Positions 1 to 7,465 of a stretch of DNA of 11,552 bases are shown here, piece after piece. The DNA lies in contig CAMWRO010000064.1 in NCBI GenBank assembly GCA_947176615.1, forward strand, positions 1 to 11,552, given 5' to 3'. Below the pieces are notes generated by a model. The model searched no databases. It saw nothing but the letters and a program-made list of their open reading frames with translations, and had not been told where the DNA came from. Position 1 is the first letter of the stretch; each line of letters begins with the position of its first letter. This stretch comes from an uncultured Porphyromonadaceae bacterium (lineage in GTDB: Bacteria > Bacteroidota > Bacteroidia > Bacteroidales > Muribaculaceae). The translations under genes and the position numbers were made by a program.

Positions 1-188
1 AGGGAATGACCGGCTACGATGCAGCCGATTCCGGACAGAAAACGTAGAAAACCCACGCTGCGCGCACCTAAAGGCGCGCTTGCATGGGCCTAACGTTAAG
101 GCGCGGCTACACCGCGCAATCGGCGGCGATGCCGCACCTGTTAGCGACGTTGTGACCCACAGAGGGTGTGGTGACCGATTTATCCATG
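1..188. repeat. Left copy of 188-bp interspersed direct repeat
   Basis: This block matches 11235-11422 without gaps at 187 of 188 positions; the only difference is C at 32 versus T at 11266. The window opens inside the element, so its left part is missing. Positions 51-135 correspond to the right arm of the inverted repeat described at 11285-11369. They hold the same three hairpins: 51-89, 101-117 (GCGCGG, loop ctaca, CCGCGC) and 123-135 (GCGGC, loop gat, GCCGC). Homology to the downstream copy stops at 188, and a related module follows at 199-236. I see no protein-coding character in it. Confidence 0.9.
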
Positions 189-198
189 CAATTATACA

Positions 199-236
199 GT
201 TAAGTCAGTGACATTGCGATATATCGCGCCCGCAGC
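199..236 (+). repeat. Short repeat module with 12-bp palindrome
   Basis: The module reads GTTAAGTCAGTGACATTGCG followed by ATATCGCGCCCGCAG. It resembles two other stretches: the reverse complement of 11051-11087, and 11447 onward. At 216-227 it contains the perfect palindrome GCGATATATCGC. It appears to be the continuation of the repeat at 1-188 and ends about 30 bp before the GH2 start codon, so any transcript initiated further upstream would carry it in the leader. Confidence 0.6.
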
Positions 237-268
237 GAAAATATGTAATTTTTAACCCATCTAAAAAG

Positions 269-2686
269 TTGAACAAACTTCTCACAACCATACTTTTGGT
301 ATTTTCCAGTCTGTTCTGTCAGGGAGCCGGACGTCAAGTCCGGCCCCTTGACGGGGACTGGTTTTTCATCAAGGGAGACACCCGCCCCGAGGCTGCCGCG
401 CCGCAATGGCAGCGCGTGACAGTTCCGCATGACTGGGCCGTCGCAGGGCCGTTTGACCTCAACGAGGACCAGCAGTTTGTAAAAGTAATCGAGGACGGCG
501 AGACCGAGGCCCATCTGCGCACAGGACGCACAGGCGCGCTACCATCGACCGGAATCGGGTGGTATCGCCGCAACATCAGCATCCCGGCTGCCGACAAGGG
601 AAACCGTGTCGTTCTTGAATTTGACGGCGTGATGAGCAACGCCCGTGTCTATGTCAACGGCCGGCTTGCCGGGGAACGCCCCTACGGATATGTGTCGTTC
701 AACGTCGACATAACCCCCTTTGTCAGCTTCGGCGGCGACAACCTCGTGGAGGTGCGCGCCGAAAATCCTCCCGAAATGTCCCGATTCTACACCGGCGCGG
801 GCATCTACCGCCCGGTCAGGCTCGTTACCACCGGGGCGACACACATTGCGCCGTGGGGAATCGCGGTAACGACACCACGCGTGACACAGCGCGAGGCCAC
901 GGTCAGCATCGTCACGACCGTTGACTCCCCCGACAACGCCACCCTCACAGTGGCCCATGACATCATTGACCCCGACGGCAACCGCGTTGCGTCGGCCAAG
1001 AAAAAAATCACCCGCAGCGGCGACGTGGCAGCATCATGCAAGGTGCGCGACCCCCGCCTGTGGTCTCCCCGAAACCCCTCGCTCTACAGCGTCGTGACAC
1101 GCGTTTACCGCGACGGGGAACTTGTGGATTCGGTAACGACCGTAACCGGCATCCGCACAATAAAATTTGACAACAACCTCGGCTTTTTCCTCAACGGGGA
1201 GCCGACCAAGATAAAGGGTGTGTGCCTCCACCACGACCTCGGCCCGCTCGGCGCGGCTGTCAACCGCACCGCGACCCGCCGACAGCTCGTGATGATGAAA
1301 AAGATGGGAGCCAACGCCGTGCGCACCGCCCACAACCCGCCGTCGCTCGAACTCCTTGAACTGTGCGACTCGCTCGGACTGATGGTTCAGCTCGAAGCCT
1401 TTGACGAGTGGCGCGAACCCAAGTGCATCAACGGTTACAGCTCGATTTTTGACCGGTGGGCCGAGCGCGACCTGACCGACATCATCATGCGCGACCGCAA
1501 CCATCCCTCCATAATAATGTGGAGCATCGGCAACGAGGTGCGCGAGCAGAATATGGCCGACGGAGGCGAGACCGCACGATTTCTCGCCGAAATCGCCCGC
1601 CGCACCGACCCGTCGCGCCCCGTGACAGCGGCGTTCAACCACCATGACGGCGCGATGGCCAACGGACTGGCCGACGCTGTCGACCTCGTCGGGTTCAACT
1701 ACAAGCCCAACGACTATGCGTCGCGCCACGAGGCTCATCCCGAATATGTCATCTACGGCAGCGAGACCTCCTCGGCGGTCAGCTCGCGCGGATGCTACCA
1801 CTTCCCGGTTTATGACAACTGGACTCCGTGGCACGAGGATTATCAGACATCGAGCTACGACATGGAATATGTTCCGTGGGGCAGCGCGCCCGACACCGAG
1901 TTTCAGCGTCAGGAGGAAAACCGGTTCTGCCTCGGCGAATTTGTGTGGACCGGCTTTGACTACCTCGGCGAACCCGCCCCCTACGGCGAGGGCGCGCCGT
2001 CGCGCAGCTCCTACTTCGGCATCGTCGACCTCGCCGGGTTCCCCAAAGACCGTTATTATCTCTATCAGAGCCACTGGGGCGACGGGCCGGTGCTGCATGT
2101 CATGCCCCACTGGAACTGGCCCGACCGCATCGGGCAGCAGGTGCCGGTGCAGTGCTACACGACATGGCCCGAGGTCGAGCTGATTGTCAACGGCGAGAGC
2201 AAAGGCATCCGCCGCAAGAACCCCGATGACAAATTTCTGCGCTACCGCATGCGCTGGGACGATGTCATCTATCAGCCGGGCGAAATCAAGGTTATCGCCC
2301 GCGACGAGAACGGCAACGTAGCCGACGAGCGGGTAATCCGCACCGCGGGTGCCCCGGCACGCATCGAGCTCCTTCCCGAACAGACGACCGTCAAGGCCGA
2401 CGGAAAAGACTTGGCATTCATCGAGGCGCGCATCACCGACCCGGAAGGCAACCTGTGTCCCCGCGCCGCGTCACTTCTCTTTGTCAAGGTAAAGGGTGGC
2501 GAGCTGAAGGCGCTGTGCAACGGTGATGCCACCGACCTGACCTCATTTTCCTCCAACTACATGAAAACCTTCAACGGCCGCATGATAATCCTCGTCGAGC
2601 CGTCGGCCACTCCCGGCCCGATTACCGTCCAAGTCTCGGGGGAGCGGCTCGGCACGACGACTTGCATCGTGAATAGTGAAAAGTAA
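269..2686 (+). CDS. Exported GH2 beta-galactosidase-type glycoside hydrolase
   Basis: This 805-residue exported glycosidase belongs to GH2, probably acting as a beta-galactosidase; other GH2 activities remain possible. Residues 1-20 form a signal peptide (MNKLLTTILLVFSSLF...). An N-terminal sugar-binding beta-sandwich spans about 27-185, an Ig-like domain about 190-292 and the TIM barrel about 297-605. A DUF4982-like module (about 605-695) and a final Ig-like domain (about 695-805) follow. The likely acid/base is Glu423 in WSIGNE and the likely nucleophile is Glu499 in YGSETSSAVSSRG; both retaining-GH2 signatures are intact. The start is TTG at 269: the frame is open back to 212 without an ATG, and TTG begins a textbook signal peptide. 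It is the first gene of a tight run, 15 bp ahead of the GH38 gene. No canonical promoter was found upstream. Confidence 0.93.
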   Translation: MNKLLTTILLVFSSLFCQGAGRQVRPLDGDWFFIKGDTRPEAAAPQWQRVTVPHDWAVAGPFDLNEDQQFVKVIEDGETEAHLRTGRTGALPSTGIGWYRRNISIPAADKGNRVVLEFDGVMSNARVYVNGRLAGERPYGYVSFNVDITPFVSFGGDNLVEVRAENPPEMSRFYTGAGIYRPVRLVTTGATHIAPWGIAVTTPRVTQREATVSIVTTVDSPDNATLTVAHDIIDPDGNRVASAKKKITRSGDVAASCKVRDPRLWSPRNPSLYSVVTRVYRDGELVDSVTTVTGIRTIKFDNNLGFFLNGEPTKIKGVCLHHDLGPLGAAVNRTATRRQLVMMKKMGANAVRTAHNPPSLELLELCDSLGLMVQLEAFDEWREPKCINGYSSIFDRWAERDLTDIIMRDRNHPSIIMWSIGNEVREQNMADGGETARFLAEIARRTDPSRPVTAAFNHHDGAMANGLADAVDLVGFNYKPNDYASRHEAHPEYVIYGSETSSAVSSRGCYHFPVYDNWTPWHEDYQTSSYDMEYVPWGSAPDTEFQRQEENRFCLGEFVWTGFDYLGEPAPYGEGAPSRSSYFGIVDLAGFPKDRYYLYQSHWGDGPVLHVMPHWNWPDRIGQQVPVQCYTTWPEVELIVNGESKGIRRKNPDDKFLRYRMRWDDVIYQPGEIKVIARDENGNVADERVIRTAGAPARIELLPEQTTVKADGKDLAFIEARITDPEGNLCPRAASLLFVKVKGGELKALCNGDATDLTSFSSNYMKTFNGRMIILVEPSATPGPITVQVSGERLGTTTCIVNSEK

Positions 2687-2701
2687 TAACAGATAATAAC
2701 C

Positions 2702-5700
2702 ATGATAAAAACATCAGTTCTTGTCGGCGCGCTCCTGCTATCATCAAGTGTCGCCGCAGCACAGGAAAAAGTCTACTGCGTCTCCAACGCCCATTTCGAC
2801 TCCCAGTGGAACTGGACGGTGCAGACCTCCATCGACGAATATATACCCGCCACAATCTACCGCAATCTGTGGCTGCTCGACAATTATCCCGACTACGTCA
2901 TCAACTTTGAAGGCGGTGTGAAATACAGCTGGATGAAGGAATATTATCCCGAAGCCTTCGAGCGTGTCAGGGACTATGTCAGGAAAGGGCGCTGGCATGT
3001 CAGCGGCGCGTCATGGGATGCCAACGACACCAACGTTCCCTCCCCCGAGTCACAGCTGCGCAACATCCTGCTCGGGCAGGAGTTCTACAAATCGGAGTTC
3101 GGCGTGACATCCGACGATGTTTTCCTCCCCGACTGTTTCGGTTTCAGCTATACCCTCCCCTCGGTGGCCGCCCATGCCGGTCTGCTCGGGTTTTCGACCC
3201 AGAAACTCCAGTGGCGCAACAAGCCGTTTTATCCCGGCGACAGGAAAGTGCCTTTCAACGTCGGGTTGTGGAAAGGTGTCGACGGCTCGGTCATAATGGC
3301 CGCGGTCAACAGCGGCGACTACACGCGCCGTTTCGGTGGCGAACCCCTTACCGACCACTCTGACGTGCGCGACCTCGTCGCCTCGTCGCCCAATAATGCC
3401 GCCTACATGTACTACGGCGTGGGAGACCGCGGAGGCGCCCCCACCATCAAGTCGGTAATGACCGTCCTGTCACCCGACAACACCGTGGAAGTGATTCCCG
3501 CCACATCGTCACAGATGTATCACGACTACCTCCCTTACAGCAGCCACCCCGAGCTGCCGCTCTACGACGGCGAGCTGCTGATGGACCTCCACGGCAACGG
3601 ATGCTACACGTCACAGGCCGCCATGAAGACCCTCAACCGCAAAAACGAAAAACTGGCCGATGCCGCCGAGCGCATCAGCGTCATGGCCCACTACCTGACG
3701 GGCCATCCCTATCCCGCCGCCGAGCTGAACACCGAATGGCAGCGTTTCATCTGGCACCAGTTCCACGACGACCTGACCGGGACGAGCATCCCCGAGGCTT
3801 ATGTTTTCTCATGGAACGACGAGCTGATTGCTCAGAACAAGTTTGTCGACCTCATCGACGCAGCGGCCTCGGCCGCCTCGACCCTCCTCGACACCCGCGC
3901 CAAGGGTGTCCCGGTGATGGTCTACAACCCGGTGTCGGCCTCACGCAAGGAGACTGTCACCGCCACCATCCCTGTCGACAAGACTCCCCGCTCGGTGAGC
4001 GTCTACGGCCCTGACAACAGGCAGGTAAAAGCCCAGATTGACCGCGTGGCCGACGGCAAGGCGACCGTCTCGTTCAGTGCCGAGGTTCCCGCCGTGAGCC
4101 TGTCAGTCTTCGACGTGCGTTTCTCATCCAAGGCTCCCGCCGCATCGTCGCTGAAAACGACCCGGAACTCGATTGAAAACAGCGTCTACCGCGTCACCCT
4201 CGACAGCAACGGCGACATCGCCTCGATTGTCGACAAGCGCTATGACCGCGAGCTGGTCGACGGCGTGTTCCGTCTCGCCATGTTTGACAAAAACGAATCC
4301 TACTGGTGGCCGTCGTGGGAAATCCACAAGGCAGTCATCGACCGTGAGCCGCGCGGCATCACCGGCAACGTCAGGACATCGGTAGAGCGCGACGGCGAGG
4401 CCGCGGCCACGCTAAAGGTTGAGCGCACCGACGGCGACTCGCGTTTCATCCAGTATATCACCCTGCACGACGGCGCGGCCGACGACCGCATCGACATCGA
4501 GAATGTCATCGACTGGGATTCACGCGCCACACTGCTCAAAGCCGAGTTCAACACCGCCGTGTCATCCCCCGTCGCCACCTACGACCTCGGACTGGGACGC
4601 ATCGAGCGCGGCAACAATACCGAGACCGCATTTGAAGTCCCCGCGCAGTACTGGGCCGACCTCAGCGACGGCGACTATGGCATCACGTTCATGACCGACA
4701 GCAAGTATGGCTGGGACAAGCCGCGCGACAACACCCTGCGCCTGTCGCTCATCCACACCCCTGCGCGCGGATGCAACGATTTTGCCCATCAGGAGACTCA
4801 GGACCTCGGCCATCACCGTTTCAGCTATTCGATAAGGGGCCACAAGGGCGCTCTCGACGGTGGCGAGACGGTCTATGCCGCCGAAAATTTCAACAACCCC
4901 CTCATCGCCTACACCGTTCCGAAACATAAAGGAGAAATGGGCCGCTCATTCTCGTTCCTCAACGTCGATGCAGCGTCATCGCCGGTGGTGAAGGCCCTGA
5001 AGATGGCCGAGGACGGCGACGGCTATGTCGTGCGCCTCTACCAGACCTCGGGCAATGCCGCCGACAACTCGTCGGTTACCTTCCCCGCCACCCTGACTGC
5101 CGCCTCGGCCCTCAACGGCATCGAGGAAAAGAAAGGCGTTATCGCGACCGACGGCGCGACACTGCCCGTCAGCCTCAGCCGTTTCGGCCTCGCCACATGC
5201 GGGGTCAGGATGCCTGCCCGCAGCAATAACGCCACGGGGCGTCAGATTAAAGTCGCCCTGCCGATGAACCACGGCGCGTTCACCATCAATGAGTTCCGCC
5301 ACGAGGACACTTTCACTGACGACGGTCTGTCGTTTGCCGCCGAAATCGCCCCCGACAGCCTTGTCTCGGCCGGAATCGGGTTCAATCTCTCGCGCCGTCC
5401 CGGCGAGCACCATGTCGTGCTGTGCCACAACGACACCATCGCCCTCCCCGAGGGTCACGACTGCCGCTATCTCTATATCCTCGCCACCTCGCGAGGGGAG
5501 GATGTGAAGACATCGTTCAGAGTCAACGGCCGCGACGTGGAAGTGTCAATCCCCTCCTTTGCCGGGGAATACGGACAGTGGGGCCGCAAAGGTTTCTCGG
5601 AAAACTTCCTGCGAGACGAACCCCTCGCCTATGTCGGCACCCACACCCATTCGTCGGCCGACGGCGACATCCCCTACAAGTTCAACTATATCTACCGTTT

Positions 5701-5842
5701 AAAAATCGACCTCCCGGCTGGAACACGCGAAATCGTGCTGCCCGACAATGACAAGGTGGCAATCTTCGCGATGACGCTCAGCGACACCGACAATGCCACC
5801 GCGCGCCGTGTCTCGGAACCTCGCTATATCCCCGGCCTATAA
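2702..5842 (+). CDS. Exported GH38 alpha-mannosidase
   Basis: This 1046-residue protein is a GH38 retaining, zinc-dependent exo-alpha-mannosidase. A signal peptide ends near residue 20 (SSSVAAAQ). The catalytic domain begins at once with NAHFDSQWNW, giving putative zinc ligands His31 and Asp33. Asp144 in LPDCFGFS is the expected nucleophile and zinc ligand, and His355 in WHQFHDD the fourth ligand. This reproduces the His/Asp/Asp/His set of characterised GH38 enzymes. The helical middle domain covers about 340-395 and the beta-sandwich C-terminal region about 480-845. A further roughly 200-residue beta-rich segment (about 848-1046, including YVGTHTHSSADGD) ends the protein. The gene lies 15 bp after the GH2 gene and 16 bp before the GH43 gene, so co-transcription is likely. 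Family assignment is firm; linkage specificity cannot be read from sequence. Confidence 0.95.
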   Translation: MIKTSVLVGALLLSSSVAAAQEKVYCVSNAHFDSQWNWTVQTSIDEYIPATIYRNLWLLDNYPDYVINFEGGVKYSWMKEYYPEAFERVRDYVRKGRWHVSGASWDANDTNVPSPESQLRNILLGQEFYKSEFGVTSDDVFLPDCFGFSYTLPSVAAHAGLLGFSTQKLQWRNKPFYPGDRKVPFNVGLWKGVDGSVIMAAVNSGDYTRRFGGEPLTDHSDVRDLVASSPNNAAYMYYGVGDRGGAPTIKSVMTVLSPDNTVEVIPATSSQMYHDYLPYSSHPELPLYDGELLMDLHGNGCYTSQAAMKTLNRKNEKLADAAERISVMAHYLTGHPYPAAELNTEWQRFIWHQFHDDLTGTSIPEAYVFSWNDELIAQNKFVDLIDAAASAASTLLDTRAKGVPVMVYNPVSASRKETVTATIPVDKTPRSVSVYGPDNRQVKAQIDRVADGKATVSFSAEVPAVSLSVFDVRFSSKAPAASSLKTTRNSIENSVYRVTLDSNGDIASIVDKRYDRELVDGVFRLAMFDKNESYWWPSWEIHKAVIDREPRGITGNVRTSVERDGEAAATLKVERTDGDSRFIQYITLHDGAADDRIDIENVIDWDSRATLLKAEFNTAVSSPVATYDLGLGRIERGNNTETAFEVPAQYWADLSDGDYGITFMTDSKYGWDKPRDNTLRLSLIHTPARGCNDFAHQETQDLGHHRFSYSIRGHKGALDGGETVYAAENFNNPLIAYTVPKHKGEMGRSFSFLNVDAASSPVVKALKMAEDGDGYVVRLYQTSGNAADNSSVTFPATLTAASALNGIEEKKGVIATDGATLPVSLSRFGLATCGVRMPARSNNATGRQIKVALPMNHGAFTINEFRHEDTFTDDGLSFAAEIAPDSLVSAGIGFNLSRRPGEHHVVLCHNDTIALPEGHDCRYLYILATSRGEDVKTSFRVNGRDVEVSIPSFAGEYGQWGRKGFSENFLRDEPLAYVGTHTHSSADGDIPYKFNYIYRLKIDLPAGTREIVLPDNDKVAIFAMTLSDTDNATARRVSEPRYIPGL

Positions 5843-5858
5843 CTAAAAAATCTTGCAA

Positions 5859-7334
5859 ATGAAACTTCTTCCGATACTTCTGCTCGCAACGACTCTGACC
5901 GGCTATGCCGAAACCCGCGAGACAGGGAATTTCAACTACCCTGTGACCAAAAAGATGAGCAACCCGCTCTTTGTAGAATTTGACTCCCCGATGTTCCAAA
6001 GCGACAGCATCGGCCCGCTGTATACCGCCGACGCATCGGCCCACGTCTGGAAAGACGGGCGTCTCTATGTATATGCCAGCCACGACATGGAACCCGCGTG
6101 GGGTTGCGACCGCATGGACCGCTACCATGTGTTCTCGACCGACGACATGGTCAACTGGACCGACCACGGCGAAATCCTCAACTCCCAAGATGTCAAGGAA
6201 CAGGGCGGCTGGGGCATCGACGGCTGGATGTGGGCGCCCGACTGTGCCTACAACGCCAAGGACGGCAAATATTATTTCTTCTTCCCCCATGTCAACGAGC
6301 CGCTGCCGTGGGGAGGCCACGACTGGCGCGTAGGGGTCGCCACAAGCGAGTACCCCGACCACGGTTTCAAACTGATAGGCTACGTTCAGGGCGCGGCCTC
6401 GCTCATTGACCCGTGTGTGTTTATCGATGATGACGGACAGGTGTATCTCTACAACGGCGGAGGGGGCCAGTGCCGCGGCGCGCGTCTCGATCCCGACGAC
6501 TGGACCAGACTCGCCGAGGAACCCCGCGTGATGGAGGGACTGCACGACTTCCACGAGGGGACTTGGATTCACAAATATAATGGAAAATATTACCTTTCAC
6601 ATGCCGACAACAACCCCGGCTCCAACGGCAACTGCCTGCGCTATGCCGTCAGCGACTCGCCGATGGGACCGTGGGAGGACAAGGGAGTCTACCTTTTCCC
6701 CACCGGCTCGGGCACGAGCCACGGGTCGATTGTGAACTACAAGGGACAGTGGTATGCCTTCTACCATGCCTCCAACTACTCGGGGAAATGGGAATTGCGC
6801 ACAGTGTGTGTCGACCCGCTGAAAATCGACAAGGACGGCACCATCAACTTGGTCGAGAACTGGGGCAAACCGTTTAAAAAGCCTGTCACCATCGACGGCA
6901 AGCCTGTCATCGTGGAGGCCGAGGACTATAACCGCGGCGGCGGGCACTATGCTTTCCACAAGTATTCCACCCCGGCCGCCGAGACCAAATATCGCAAAGA
7001 CGACATAGGCATCGCGCGCCATGACCACGGTGGCCACTATGTAGCCGCCATGAAGGGCAAGGAGTGGGTGCGCTACTCTACCGACGTGAAAAAGCCGGGC
7101 AAATACAACGTAACCGTCATGGCCCGCACGACAACCCCCGACACAAAGCTGAACCTCAGCGTCAACGGGTTCAATTACAACGGTCAGACCGTGCTGCCCG
7201 TCAGCTCGGGCAACGGCTGGACTTCGCTGAGCCTCCCGGCAGTCGACCTCGATGCCGACTCGCGTTACCTCGACCTGCGCATCGACTCGGGCGAGCTCGA
7301 CATTGACCGCATAATCCTGACACCGGCTATCTGA
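5859..7334 (+). CDS. Exported GH43 glycoside hydrolase with C-terminal CBM6-like module
   Basis: This 491-residue protein starts at the ATG at 5859. A TTG two codons earlier keeps the frame, but ATG gives the cleaner signal peptide (MKLLPILLLATTLTGYA). The five-bladed propeller covers about residues 35-340. Candidate GH43 catalytic residues are Asp58 in YTADASAHVW (base), Asp128 in MWAPDCAYN (pKa modulator) and Glu233 in FHEGTWI (acid). From Val352 (VEAEDY) to the end is a CBM6-like beta-sandwich, closing with the typical LDIDRIIL strand. GH43 members are inverting exo-enzymes acting on arabinofuranosyl, xylosyl or galactosyl residues, and the subfamily could not be settled by eye. It is the last gene of the GH2-GH38-GH43 operon: the stop codon is followed within 25 bp by an intrinsic terminator. 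Confidence 0.92.
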   Translation: MKLLPILLLATTLTGYAETRETGNFNYPVTKKMSNPLFVEFDSPMFQSDSIGPLYTADASAHVWKDGRLYVYASHDMEPAWGCDRMDRYHVFSTDDMVNWTDHGEILNSQDVKEQGGWGIDGWMWAPDCAYNAKDGKYYFFFPHVNEPLPWGGHDWRVGVATSEYPDHGFKLIGYVQGAASLIDPCVFIDDDGQVYLYNGGGGQCRGARLDPDDWTRLAEEPRVMEGLHDFHEGTWIHKYNGKYYLSHADNNPGSNGNCLRYAVSDSPMGPWEDKGVYLFPTGSGTSHGSIVNYKGQWYAFYHASNYSGKWELRTVCVDPLKIDKDGTINLVENWGKPFKKPVTIDGKPVIVEAEDYNRGGGHYAFHKYSTPAAETKYRKDDIGIARHDHGGHYVAAMKGKEWVRYSTDVKKPGKYNVTVMARTTTPDTKLNLSVNGFNYNGQTVLPVSSGNGWTSLSLPAVDLDADSRYLDLRIDSGELDIDRIILTPAI

Positions 7335-7357
7335 AAATACTGACCCCTCAATAAAAC

Positions 7358-7390
7358 CGGCCTGACCCGCCTCGGTCAGGCCGTTTTTTT
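7358..7390 (+). terminator. Intrinsic terminator ending the GH2-GH38-GH43 operon
   Basis: A perfect 10-bp stem pairs CGGCCTGACC (7358-7367) with GGTCAGGCCG (7374-7383). It has a 6-nt loop and is followed immediately by seven T residues (7384-7390). It lies 23 bp after the GH43 stop codon. The stem is GC-rich and has no mismatch, making this the clearest terminator in the window. Confidence 0.95.
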
Positions 7391-7419
7391 GCGTCGTATC
7401 GATTTTTACATTACCTTTG
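7388..7419 (+). promoter_or_regulatory. Bacteroidetes-type promoter for the GH95 gene
   Basis: TACCTTTG at 7412-7419 is an exact match to the Bacteroidetes -7 consensus TAnnTTTG. TTTG at 7388-7391 sits 20 nt upstream, where the -33 element is expected. Transcription would start a few bases after 7419, giving a leader of about 40 nt. The -33 element is built from the last three T residues of the upstream terminator plus the next G, so the two signals overlap. The match is by eye; no start site has been mapped. Confidence 0.7.
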
Positions 7420-7420
7420 T

Positions 7421-7450
7421 CATTCAATACCATTCAATACCATCCAATCA
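7421..7450 (+). repeat. Tandem decamer in the GH95 leader
   Basis: CATTCAATAC occurs twice in direct succession (7421-7430 and 7431-7440). A degenerate third unit, CATCCAATCA, follows at 7441-7450 and matches at 7 of 10 positions. The block begins one base after the -7 promoter element, so it covers the predicted start of transcription and the 5' leader. The 10-bp period would place units on one face of the helix, which would suit a bound regulator; copy-number slippage is the alternative reading. Confidence 0.8.
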
Positions 7451-7465
7451 CAATTCTTCACTTCA

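Noticed and set aside
5853..5858. TTG at 5853 as the start of the GH43 gene
   Set aside because: It adds only two residues (Met-Gln) before an ATG that begins a standard signal peptide, so the ATG at 5859 is preferred.
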